Part shown: one piece after another, positions 1 through 20,092 of the stretch | How the letters are laid out: each line of letters begins with the position of its first letter | Position numbering within the stretch: position 1 is the stretch's first letter | Assembly (NCBI GenBank): GCA_051294375.1 | Contig: CM119264.1 | Location: 13,846,813-13,910,812 of the forward strand | Length of the DNA stretch: 64,000 bases | Reading direction: 5' to 3' | From: Paraspadella gotoi | Taxonomy: Eukaryota > Chaetognatha | Made by a program: the position numbers and the translations under genes | Notes under the pieces: model-generated | Database searches by the model: none | Told to the model about the DNA's origin: nothing | What the model saw: only the letters and a program-made list of their open reading frames with translations

Positions 1-69
1 AAATGATGCGAATGCCACCCTCTTCATCTCCGCCGCCCATTGACTTTTACTTCGCGACTCCTTTCAAAG
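1..69 (+). CDS. Possible upstream coding exon (5' partial)
   Basis: An open frame with Met codons at 3, 6 and 12 reads through a Pro/Ser-rich stretch to IDFYFATPFK and meets a good donor (AAAG|GTGAG at 69/70), leaving phase 1. The window edge cuts the exon or its 5' UTR. The phase fits the candidate exon at 607-927, so both may be 5' exons of the SARM1 gene or of a gene just upstream. No family is recognisable in so short a piece. Confidence 0.4.
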
Positions 70-606
70 GTGAGAATCACCCGGGATCACATGTGGGGAG
101 GGTAAGCTAAAAGAGGGCGCTGGGGTGAGGAAGACGCTCGAGTGCAATTTATAAGAGTGTGACTTATGATTCTCCAATCGAAAACGAAACAACTATAATA
201 AATGAGAGAGAAAGCGTTGATAACAACGACAACAACGAACGGACGAATGGTGAATTGTGTTTGAAGATCAAGAGGGTGAAAAATGATATGAACCCGAGGG
301 GGGGGGGGTTGACTAATATAGGGTGAGTCATTCGTCGAGGGGAGGAATTTTATCGAGGGATCAAATATAGTAATTTAATAAAATATTAATAATTGATCCT
401 TTTGTTTTTTAAAAATAAAAATATTAGAAAAGAAGAAGAAAAGGAAAAGAAAGAATTCTACAATATGAAAGCCAATTTTGAAACTCACGGTTTGAAAAGG
501 TTCATTTATCAAAAATAAAAAAAGTATCAATGAATAATTATATAAAATTAATTTTTAAACTCACATTCATACATCATTCATTGTTTAATCCAACTTTTCA
601 ATCGAG
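70..606. other. AT-rich non-coding stretch
   Basis: No coding frame or known element seen. It carries a G9 run near 300 and AT-rich sequence from 360 onward. It would be an intron if the two flanking candidate exons are real. Confidence 0.5.
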
Positions 607-927
607 GCATGCGATCGTCAAGCGTCGGTCCCGACCATATCTACGTGTCTCGACGCCGCCTTGCTTCCCTTCCACCTGAAGGCGACGCCGCCGAAGCCGA
701 CAGCGACGCCGCGTCCGATTCTGTCGACGCCGGTCGAACTGGAACGACCAATCGACGCAACGCCTTGCAGAGACCATATTCGGTGGCGGGGATGCTGGAC
801 GCGAAAAGCGGCGCCATCGACGCCGTTAATTTGATCCGCGGCGCCGACGAAACCGGAAATGACGTCGTCACTTTTGAAGAAACGAAGAGAAAAACGACGG
901 TCATTTCGCCGACGTCCCCGAAAAACG
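607..927 (+). CDS. Possible second upstream coding exon, Ala/Asp/Arg-rich
   Basis: After an acceptor-like site (CAATCGAG|GC) the frame is open with GC-rich codons much like SARM1 exon 1, encoding a disordered Ala/Asp/Ser-rich segment with GMLDAKSGAIDAV. That phrase resembles TGMPDAKTGPEA in SARM1 exon 1. It accepts phase 1 from the exon ending at 69. A weak donor (AACG|GTCGGT at 927/928) leaves phase 1, which fits an acceptor at 1543/1544 (GATTCCACAG|AAGTCGCC) that runs in frame into the SARM1 ATG at 1552. The weak donor is the main doubt. The open frame itself continues to about 1274 through a GA microsatellite, which is unlikely to be coding. Confidence 0.38.
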
Positions 928-1129
928 GTCGGTCGGTCTGTCGGTTGTTTCTTCTTATTTTTACGACCCTGTCTCTCTCAGTCTCTCGCTTTCTCCCTCA
1001 ACGTTCGTCCCCCCCCTCAAATTCCAACTCTCCTTACTTTTCTCAACAATCAAAATCACGAGCTTCAATATATCAGGCTCTGTCTTCTCGACTTTCACAC
1101 ACAAGGCACGCGCCTATAAAAAACGGGCG

Positions 1130-1132
<3 letters not shown>

Positions 1133-1188
<56 letters not shown>
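1133..1188. repeat. (GA)n microsatellite
   Basis: Uninterrupted GA dinucleotide run of about 56 bases, some 360 bases upstream of the SARM1 start codon. The surrounding 928-1551 is otherwise AT-rich and without a gene. Confidence 0.97.
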
Positions 1189-1190
<2 letters not shown>

Positions 1191-1551
1191 TCTCTTCGCG
1201 CATATTCGATCTTCGAAGTGCGCGATCTCAAACTGGCCCAACTTATTTTTTCTTTATTTTCTTTCATCCATTGATTCTTCGATATCATTTTTTTTCTTTG
1301 CGATTTCGTCTGATTAGAACCAAACAATTAAAATTTTTCACGATTTTTTGAAATACATTTGTGTAATAATAAATAATTTTCTTACTGTTTTAATTTAAAA
1401 ATATTAATAGAAAAGTGCAATCTAATCGAAATTCTCGGTGGGTTCTTTCACTATGCAATATATATAATAACGATATTTTTACCTTTTATCAAAACTAAAA
1501 TTCTGCATATTGTATAATACATCGGTTAAGCTTGATTCCACAGAAGTCGCC

Positions 1552-11421
<9,870 letters not shown>

Positions 11422-13365
11422 AAAAATATTGTTTAAAATTCGGTCATTGTATATATTAAACTACATGTTTTTATCCAATTATCAAGAATCCTGGATGATA
11501 ATGATATTAATGGTAGAAGCTCGAGTTGCTCTTTTTTTAAGTTATTAGGTTTACTAGTCTAGATCAAAATATAACCAAGTTATCGAACTAAAACATACGA
11601 AATATTAGCCAAATTGCAATAATATTCAAATATAACCTCTTTTGTACAAAACTTACATTTATTAGTAAATTCAGCAACAAAGAGATCGAGGACGTTTTGA
11701 ATATAACCCAAGATGCTTTTCATTCTTCTATGTAGCTCCGTCCGTCGTGTCGGCGATTTCTTCCGTCGCTTCCGAACCGATCACGTGACGACAACTATAA
11801 CTAAGACCTTCAAAGACAAGAGGTGTCACTTACGAGGTCAAGATTTAAACACCTCTATGTACAAGATCTATGTTTAAATCGTGAGAGAACAATCTAATGA
11901 TTAGTCCAATAGCGTAATAGACGAATGTTTTTAAAATGAGCAACGACCAAATAAACTGTTATTTTTTTTTTGTCGCCCAATAGTATTTATTTTGTTCTGA
12001 GTTAATATAAACAATAACGAAAACAAGCGGCGTTCACCTATTTATTTAAAAAAAAAAAACAGTTTACAAGAAACCTAAATTTTTTTTATATTTTTGAGAT
12101 CGATTATTTTTAAATAAAAATCTTCGTCTCCAATTCGGTGAAATAAAATTTATCAAATAATAGGTTCTTAAATAAATTATAAAAGCCAATTTCAATTTGT
12201 AAACGATCGCGGAAACGGAACGAGATAATACCGGTGACCGAATCGAAAAAATGGAAATGGATCGAAAGGTCAGAAAAGAGTCTCGGGGTCAAACAAGGAC
12301 GCGCATTCAGTCAAGGTCGCCGGTTGGAATTGAAGAGACCCTGGCTTTAAGAGTTGGCTCCGGGTAAGGAGTAAAAGGGTGAGTGACCTTAGGCGCCCTG
12401 GCTTTCTCCGATCACTGGGAATATATTAAGGTATTGGAATTAAAAAGAAAAGATTGAAAGATTATATTGATTGGCTGATTAAGAAACTAGATATGTACAT
12501 CTTTTCGTAGCTTAAGACTTAATGTAGCATATATTATAGAATATATTATAGAATATATTAAGGTATTGCCTATTGGAAATAAAAAGAAAAGATTGAAAGA
12601 TTATATTGATTGGCTGATTAAGAAACTAGATATGTACATCTTTTCGTAGCTTAAGACTTAATGTAGCATATATTATAGAATATATTATAGAATATATTAA
12701 GGTATTGCCTATTGGAAATAAAAAGAAAAGATTGAAAGGTTATATTGATTGGCTGATTAAGAAACTAGATATGTACATCTTTTCGTAGCTTAAGACATAA
12801 TGTAGCATATATATTGGTTGTACCAATTTCATATTAATTTGCGAATTATTTCCAATTATACCAGTTCCTTGCCAAAACTGATAAAATAAAATATGAAGGA
12901 AAAAGGGCATACAAAAGGCAATCAGATCCCTGATCATGAAGTCTTTTCTTAAACAGGAACATATCTGAATCATGTTTATAAAGTTTCAAAAGTAAAAAAT
13001 TCCTTTCATTTATATAGAAAAATCAAGGTGGAAAATTTCTTTATCGCGGAGTAGTCTAGTTCTCCTGGCTCGTTTGATCTAAAAAAGTTGGTCAATTACT
13101 AAGCGAAAAAAAATGCGAGCTCTTCAGACGCAACGCTCTCGGAATCGTGCGTTTTTACAGCTATTTTTTAATTTTACCCCAATTTTTCACTAGGGCGTTT
13201 ATAAAGTTTGGTAGTAAGATTTAAACGTTAAAAAATATTTCAATATTTCTCGAAGATACGAAGACTTCTACGTTGCTTATGTTGGTACGAATTTTAAATT
13301 TGTTAACTGCTGAAAGAAGAACATTAAAAAAATCTTTATTTAGCTAATTTTTTGAGAAAAAAATA
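11422..13365. other. Intergenic region, SARM1 to tandem gene pair
   Basis: AT-rich DNA without a coding frame. It holds a three-copy tandem repeat (12,419-12,815) and presumably the promoter of the first glutamate-rich gene just before 13,366. Confidence 0.6.
12419..12815. repeat. Three-copy tandem repeat, unit about 132-139 bp
   Basis: Copies begin at 12,419, 12,551 and 12,690 with GAATATATTAAGGTATTG. They share the phrases GATTGAAAGRTTATATTG and GGCTGATTAAGAAACTAGA and are nearly identical; the first lacks about 7 bases present in the others. The near-identity points to recent expansion. Confidence 0.95.
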
Positions 13366-16300
13366 ATGGCTGGGAAACGAGTCGATTTTCCAGTCTTAAA
13401 AACGTCAGGGCCGCCGTATAACAAAAGAACACTTCTCGCCAACGCTAAGTATTTCGCCCCTTACCCATCGATGGCCACTTGGATGCTGCAAGATAAACCT
13501 TACCAGGGAAGAAGGAGAAAGCCCGGAAGATTGGGCGTGCCCAGCCGAAGCTCTGTAAGACGATAAAAAAAGACCAGCGAAAACATTTTATTTGATAGAT
13601 AAGCCCTTGACGTTTTATTTTTAAATTAATTATCATTAACAACTTTAAATCTATTTTCCAGCAAAGGTGGTAAAATCTCCAAGTTGTCGGCGAAAAGCAT
13701 TTGTTAAAAATCAAGTGCAATTTGATTGGGTTTTTGAGACCCGAGTACAGATATAATAGTCCATAAACCTTTTGGTGCCTGGGAGGGTAAATCTCGAGCC
13801 TTTATTGAAATTATTCTAGCAGGCTGATACAACTATGATCAAGAATCCTTGTCTGTGCCAAAAGGATTATTGGCAAGATGAAGATGGGTACCCACTGCCT
13901 AGAATTATACTGTCTTTCCTAGAAAAACTGAATAACTAGAAGTGGGTTATGGTCAATGGTCAATTTTAAAGAATAGGTAGTTTAAGTAGGATAGAGTGGT
14001 CACTGGTCAGTGCATCACAGCATCTACTGCATTTACCTTAATTTTTACAGAAAAAAACAGTTCCAGAAGTGTGCATATCCCTTAGCCATTCTGAGGGTCC
14101 AACCTGTGACATCTTGATATTTTCTTGTGGTAATTCATCACTGGAAAGGCAGTATTCGACTTTTGTAATGATAAAAAATCAGAATTATGGGTCATGGTTT
14201 TTTGCTTCATGAAGAATAATTAATTTCTTCTAAAGATGCCGAATGGACATTTTAAAAGCGTCAATGATTTTTCTATCAAATAGTAGCAAAAATTTTATTT
14301 ATTGGCATACAGTTTACGTGTAATTAATTTTTATTTAGTAGCAGACGATTTGGCTCACGGTGTACGTATTTTTATTTCTAGAGAACGGTCGAATCCCAAT
14401 GGCGGGGAAATTTGTTGACGCGATCGGAACCGGATGTAGACGTTTTGCGACAATGGAATATCCGGGAGAGAATTGGGGGTTGGGGTACCAAGGCTAAGAA
14501 AATAAAAGAGAGGTCCAAGAAAGGTGCGTAGAGGTGGTTTATTTTGTAGTTTTTAGAACAGAGATAGCTTGATCCGAGAGGATGAGAGAGAGAATTATAG
14601 GTGGATAAAGAGATCGAGAAGAGCTTGAATAGTGGTTTGTGTTTCAAAACTTCTAACTTAAAAGTTAACTTGCAATTTGCCCATCAGCTCCTTCGATAGA
14701 AAGCAAAGTCGTCCAGCATGTGATTAGTTTGGAATCTGCGCCGACGGTGCAAGTCCTTGCGGAGGAGGAAGAAGAAAAGGAGGAGGAGGCCGAAGAGATC
14801 GAGGAAGAGGTGGAGGAACCCGAGAGAGAAGAAGAATCGGAGGAAGAAATGATAGCGGAAGAAATAGAGGAAGAGATTCCGGAGGAGGTAGAAGAAGAGG
14901 AAAAGGAGGAAGCGGCTGAGGAGGAAATCATAGAGGAGGTTTTGGAGGAAGCTCCGGCGGCGATCGAGGAACCGGAAAAGGAGGAAGAGAAAAGTGAGGA
15001 AGAAATAATAGAAAGGAAAGAGGAAATGGAGGAAAAGGAAGAGGACGGAGACGGAGATAGAGTTGAGAGAGAAAAGGAGGAAATCGAAGAAGAGATAGAG
15101 ACGGATTTGGGAGAAAGAGATTTAGTGGAGATAGAAGGACCGGCGGAAGAAGAGCCGCAAGAAGCCGTAGTGGAGGAAGGCCCAGCTGAGGAAGCTCCTG
15201 CGGAAGAAGCTCCTGAGGAAGAAGCTCCTGAGGAAGAAGCTCCTGCGGTTGCTATCGATGATGGAGCAGAAGGAGAGGAGGTTAAACCCGATGCCGTTAA
15301 AGAAGAAGTCGAAGCCGAAGAAGTGGAGGAGGATGAGGATAAGGACAGGAGATGGGGACTTCGAGGACCGTGGAGGACTCAGGCCGGAGCCATTAGATCC
15401 AACATCAAGTGAGTCGTCGTTTCAGGTTTATGTTGAAAGTTATGTCTTATCTCTTTTCTGACATTTTACGATTTTTTATATAATTACTGTTCTTTGATGT
15501 GTAAGGCGGGCCAAAATTGATCACTTTTTATAAATTCTCTCAAAAAATTTTTTTTCCTTCTTTTACTAAGCATGGTTCCCTAGATACCCCGTAAAAGAAA
15601 ATGGAATTAACACATTTTTGAAACACAAAAAAATTAGTTCATTGGGCTGTTGCACTGAAGCTTTAAAATATTTATTAATATATAACAAATGAAAAAATAA
15701 AATTTTGAAATTTATTTTTTAAAAACGAATTCCTATAAAACTTGAAAAGTTAAATAAAAGTTAGTACTATAATTTTTTTAAATTTTGACAATAAATTGGC
15801 TAAAAATAGAAAAAAACCTTAAAAAATCATCATCATCATCATTGGCTGAATTTTATGTTTTTTTAAAATTTTCATCAATAAAACAAAACAATTTTTAAAA
15901 AATTGTAATAATAACCTTTATCTAACTTTTAAAGCTCTATCAGAATCTATTAAAAAAAAATTGATCTTATTAGGTCGCGTGTTGATGTTGCCACAATATA
16001 GTAATAAAATAATTTTTAAATGCTTCCGTGCGCTCATCAATAAGACAAATTGTAAAAATTATTTTCATTTTCATATTCTCTAACATTACCTTTTATCTAT
16101 TTTAGAGAACTTCTATTTTTCTACCTGTTCCGGCCTAATGATGAGTCTTTTTCAATCGCCAGACTCTCGGTGGCCGCTTCGGACCCCAGCGAAGACGCTG
16201 AGGCCGCCAAATTCCAAGACATGAACAAGAAACGGAGCAGCGTCGTCGTCGCCGTCGACGCAAAGAAGAGCAGCGTCGCCGAGCATGACGGCCGCAGAGA

Positions 16301-16502
16301 CGCTGGAGCTGAAAGGCGCCGCAGCAGCACTCTGGCCGTGGAAGGAAGACGGAGCAGCACCGCGGCCTTGGATCGGCGCCGCAGCAGCACCGTGGCGCAG
16401 TCGGCCGACCCGTCGGATCGAGAGGTCGGAGGTCAAAGAAGTCAGCAACAGACGGCGTTGGCGCGGCAAAGGAGCAGTCTGGCTGGGAAGGGGGGGAGTT
16501 GA
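13366..16502 (+). CDS. Glutamate-rich protein, tandem copy A (unknown family)
   Basis: Four exons: 13366-13554, 14382-14523, 14688-15408, 16163-16502 (phases 0, 1, 2); 463 residues. Block 1 (exon 1) has FPVLKTSGPPYNKR, then PYPSMATWML and RRRKPGRLGVP. Block 2 (exon 2) has VESQWRGNLLTR and VDVLRQWNIRERI. Exon 3 is a roughly 200-residue Glu-rich tract ending in DKDRRWGLRGPWRTQ. Exon 4 has EDAEAAKFQDMNKKRSSV and then repeated RRSST/RRRSS motifs, which match basophilic-kinase (PKA-like) sites. No signal peptide or membrane segment is seen. Gene B just downstream has the same exon layout, so the gene model supports itself. The block-1 pattern faintly recalls arthropod muscle protein myofilin, but that is recollection, not a comparison. 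An AATAAA lies near 16,776. Intron 3 contains a copy of a dispersed repeat. Confidence 0.85.
15503..16140. repeat. Dispersed repeat, copy 1 (intron 3 of gene A)
   Basis: About 640 bases beginning AAGGCGGGCCAAAAT and ending CTGTTCCGGCCTAATG. A second, more ragged copy lies in the same orientation at 41,901-42,539, with shared landmarks along its whole length (TTGGGCTGTTGCAC, the CATCATCATCATCAT run, AAATGCTTCCGTGCGC). It is AT-rich without an open frame, so it is a non-autonomous element or other interspersed repeat. Confidence 0.9.
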
Positions 16503-17095
16503 ACCGGATCTCTTCCGGCTGGACTGCAGGATGGAGTCGTAAATTTGAGTACATTTAGTATTAGTATCAGTATTTAGTCGTAAAAATTTGGATTACTCCA
16601 GCAAAGATTACTATATATTTCTTTTGTAGTTTTAGAAATGAAATTTTTGAACTTTCTATGTATTGTAGTAGAAATTTTATAGCTAAAAATATTTTTTGAA
16701 AATATGCTTACAATTTGTTACTTTAAATACTAAAGAGCTTAATTGTTGGCTCGAATGATACCTTTTTAAAAACGAAATAAATGTATTGTAGAAAGATTAT
16801 TCGGTTGTTTTTCTGTCTATGCTACTCCTTTTGAAAAACCAGAGAGAAAAGACCGAAGCTCAAGTTAGAAAAAGATTAAACTAAGGAATTGTTAGAAGCT
16901 ACATGTGAGTTACAATTGAAACAATTACAATTACTATTGAATCTTGAAATATTTTACTACTTACTAGGACACTTCCACTACAAATTGCTATCCATTCACA
17001 AAAAGACTGAAAATAAATAAATTAAAACAAACTTTGCCATCCTTAAAAATTTCAATAAACAAACTACCTTTAGTCCATTTAATAGCCATATCATC
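16503..17095. other. Intergenic spacer between the tandem paralogues
   Basis: About 590 bases of AT-rich DNA with the gene A polyadenylation signal near 16,776 and, presumably, the gene B promoter. No open frame. Confidence 0.7.
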
Positions 17096-19039
17096 ATGCC
17101 AGAATTTCCAGTTTTAAAAACCTCGGGACCTCCTTACAACAAACGAACCATTCTTGCGACAGCCAAATACTTTTCGCCTTACCCGTCAGCGGCCACGTGG
17201 ATGCTGGAAAAGAAGCCTTACCAAGGGAGGATGAGAAAACCTGGAAAACTGGGCATTCCGAATAGAAGTGCGGTAGGTCCGGGAAAATGGCGAGTTATTA
17301 CTTCAAGCATATCAATTTACAACCTTAACTTTTGTATGGCTTTTTCATATTCGCCGGTTTTTTTTGATAATACATTTTTTAAAAATTTGGAACCGTATTA
17401 TAGTCAATGGTTGAATCTCAATGGCGCGGAAATCTATTGACGAGAGCTAATCCTGACGTCGACGTTTTGCGGCAATGGAACATCCGAGAGCGGATTGCGG
17501 GCTGGGGGAGCAAGCCTAAGAAAATAAAGCCAAAAAAAGGTAACATTATGACAACAGCCAGATTGTCCATGGTGCCCACTGCCCAGCTGTAAGGGGCATT
17601 TCCCCTGCTGGCGTTGGGGGCTTCGAACGCTCAGTGACACCCCGTGCCACCGCCGAGGTTACACCGGGAAGTCGATATGACTGTGGAGTATGGAGGGAAT
17701 GTCCGTTTGGGATGGCGCTTCCCCCCGCTCTGACCCGGGGATTGGGCGAATGAGGTTGGAGGTGAGTGGGAGTTAGTAAAACTGAGTATAGCCCCAAAAA
17801 TTAAAAACAAAAAGCATAAAAATTGGCACTATTTAACGTAAAAAACGAATCACTCTCTCTCGCTTCTCAGTGCCTTCAATCGAAATCGAAGAACCGGCTC
17901 GCTTCATCCTCGTAGAAGAGGAGGAAGAGGAGGAAATTCTGGAGAGGATCGAGGAGGAAGTACCGGAAGCGGAGGAGAAGGAGGAAGAAACGAAAGAGGA
18001 GGAAAAAGAAGAAGAAAATATCGAAGAAGAAAAACCGGCGGAAGTCGTGGAGGAACAAATAGAGGAAGAGATCGAAGCGGAGGCCGCTCCCGCCGCAAAG
18101 GAGGAGGAAGAGGAAGAGGAAGAGAAGATCGAGGAATTGATTGAGATAGTGAAGGAGGAAGCCCCGGCGCCGGCCGCGGTAGAGGCGCCCGCCAAAGTGG
18201 AGGAAAAGAAGGAAGCGAAGAAAGAGGAAAAGGAAGAAAAGGAAGCGGACGATCGCGATCGAGGATTAAAGGAGAAAGAAAAAGAGAAAGAACCGGAACC
18301 GGAACGAGAACCGGAACCGGAACGAGAACCGGAATGGGACGCAGGCCCGGCGGAGGAAGCGCCGGAGGAAGCGCCGGAGGAGCGAGCTCCAGATGTGGAA
18401 GCTTCGATGGAACAGGGCCCCGCGGAAGAAGCTGCAGCTGCGGAAGCAGAACAAGAAGAAGAAGCTCCGCCCGAAGAAGAGAAGAAGGCCGAGGAGAAAG
18501 TTGAGGAGGAGAAGAAAGAAGAGGAAGCTGGAGAGGAAGAGGCTGACGATGGGGATGATAAAGACAGAAGATGGGGACTACGTGGTCCATGGAGAACTCA
18601 ACAAGGCGCCATCAGATCGAACGTCAAGTGAGTGATTAACTTGCATTACTTTGCGAGACTGAATTTACAAATTTAGAGACGAGCAAGAACTGAATTGGTT
18701 CCATCTATAAATGTTCTCTTCCTCTCTAGATTGTCGGTCGCCACTTCCGAAACCGACGAAGACGCCGAAGCCGAGAGATTCCGGCAGATGAACGTCCGGC
18801 GCAGCAGCGTCGCCGTCGTCGTCGCGCAGAAGCCCGAAGATCAAGGCCGCGGCGGCGCCGTGGAACGGCGACGCAGCAGCACGGTCGCGGTCGAAGGACG
18901 TCGGAGCAGCACCGCGGCGACGCTGGACCGAAAACGAAGCGGCGCCGCGGCGTCGGAAACGGGGTCGGGTGGCGCAGCGGAGGCCCGCGGCAGTCGGGCG
19001 TCGCTTGGGCGACGGCGGAGCAGTGTGGCGCGGCAGTGA
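17096..19039 (+). CDS. Glutamate-rich protein, tandem copy B (unknown family)
   Basis: Four exons: 17096-17272, 17404-17539, 17871-18627, 18730-19039; 459 residues. Exon number, phases (0, 1, 2) and block order match copy A. Block 1: FPVLKTSGPPYNKR, PYPSAATWMLEKKPYQG, RKPGKLGIP. Block 2: VESQWRGNLLTR, VDVLRQWNIRERIAGWG. The exon 3 tract is about 225 residues of Glu with Ala, Pro and Lys, including imperfect EPEPER repeats, and ends in DKDRRWGLRGPWRTQ. Exon 4 carries EDAEAERFRQMNVRRSSV and more RRSS motifs. The terminal blocks are strongly conserved between copies while the acidic tract has diverged in length and wording, so the ends look like the functional parts. It is probably cytoplasmic or cytoskeletal (no targeting signal seen). 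AATAAA near 19,212. Function unknown. Confidence 0.85.
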
Positions 19040-20092
19040 TTTTTCGATCATCGTTTTACAAATTGAGGGTATTCGGCTGAGTCGTGAAAGGGAAGTGATA
19101 ATGGGAATCTTTTAGCGAATGATTTTAAAAATTTCACGGTATTAGTAGGTACTAGTACTGAATATTTTTAAAAAAATAAGTAGTATGACTGTCTAGAATC
19201 GTTTAAATTAGAATAAATCGTGTAATATTGTAACAAAATAACTAATATTTTAAGTGTTGAAGTAGGTGACTTTTTGGAGAAATACTTTTTTTGGAAATGA
19301 AACCAGTCTTGGCTTTTCTACTGATTCGCCACGTACTTAAGCCGACGTACATTTGGAGATGCCTGGAATTGACTGTTTACCAACTTAACAAGCATAATCA
19401 TTAATCAATACTGAACATAAAAGACTGCAATGGTTTTCTTTTGAACGATTAAAGGGAGGAACAGCTCATGACAAATAATACTTAATAAGTAACAATTACA
19501 AGAAATACATGAATCATTATCACAGCGAAAAAATATTCATAACTATTAAAAAAAAAACATTTTTTGAAACAACAAAACTTTTTTCAAATCTTTTCACAAC
19601 CCATTCTTTTTCACGTATCGATTTAATGCTAAAATTTAGGATACGAAAAAATATTTTCTTCGTCCGTATTTTTCGTAATATCCAAATCGGATCATTCCGT
19701 TTCTTCAATTTTCTTTTTCTTCAATTTCGACTCGCCGACTTAAAGGCGAAAGACAACCAAACTCAGCTTTTTAAATTAAAATTGTGAAAATAAATAATAT
19801 GAGAAATACAAATGCGAGGATCTTTTCCAACTCGGGAGATTCTCTAATCTCTAGTCTCCAGGATATCAAGGATCTCGTTGAGAGTAATCTGCGAGAAGTC
19901 TTTAAAAAAAAACCGCTCTTCTTATTTGTAAATATTTCTTTCATTCAATTGCCCAATTGCCCATTTTGAAAAAAAAAATTATCTTATTTTAGTTTTTGAA
20001 AACTCCTTCTATCTCCTCCCACTTCTCTTAATTTATAACTTTTCTCCAGCAACTTCCCTCCCCACGCTTTCCTCCTCCCTCTCTCCCCTTCC
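19040..20092. other. Intergenic region between convergent genes
   Basis: AT-rich 3' flanks of plus-strand gene B and of the minus-strand gene ending at 20,093. No coding frame recognised. Confidence 0.6.

Noticed and set aside
17904-18590. A 228-residue minus-strand open frame (Pro/Leu/Ser-rich) opposite gene B
   Set aside because: It is the antisense shadow of the Glu-rich exon (GAG/GAA reads as CTC/TTC); no splice or domain support.
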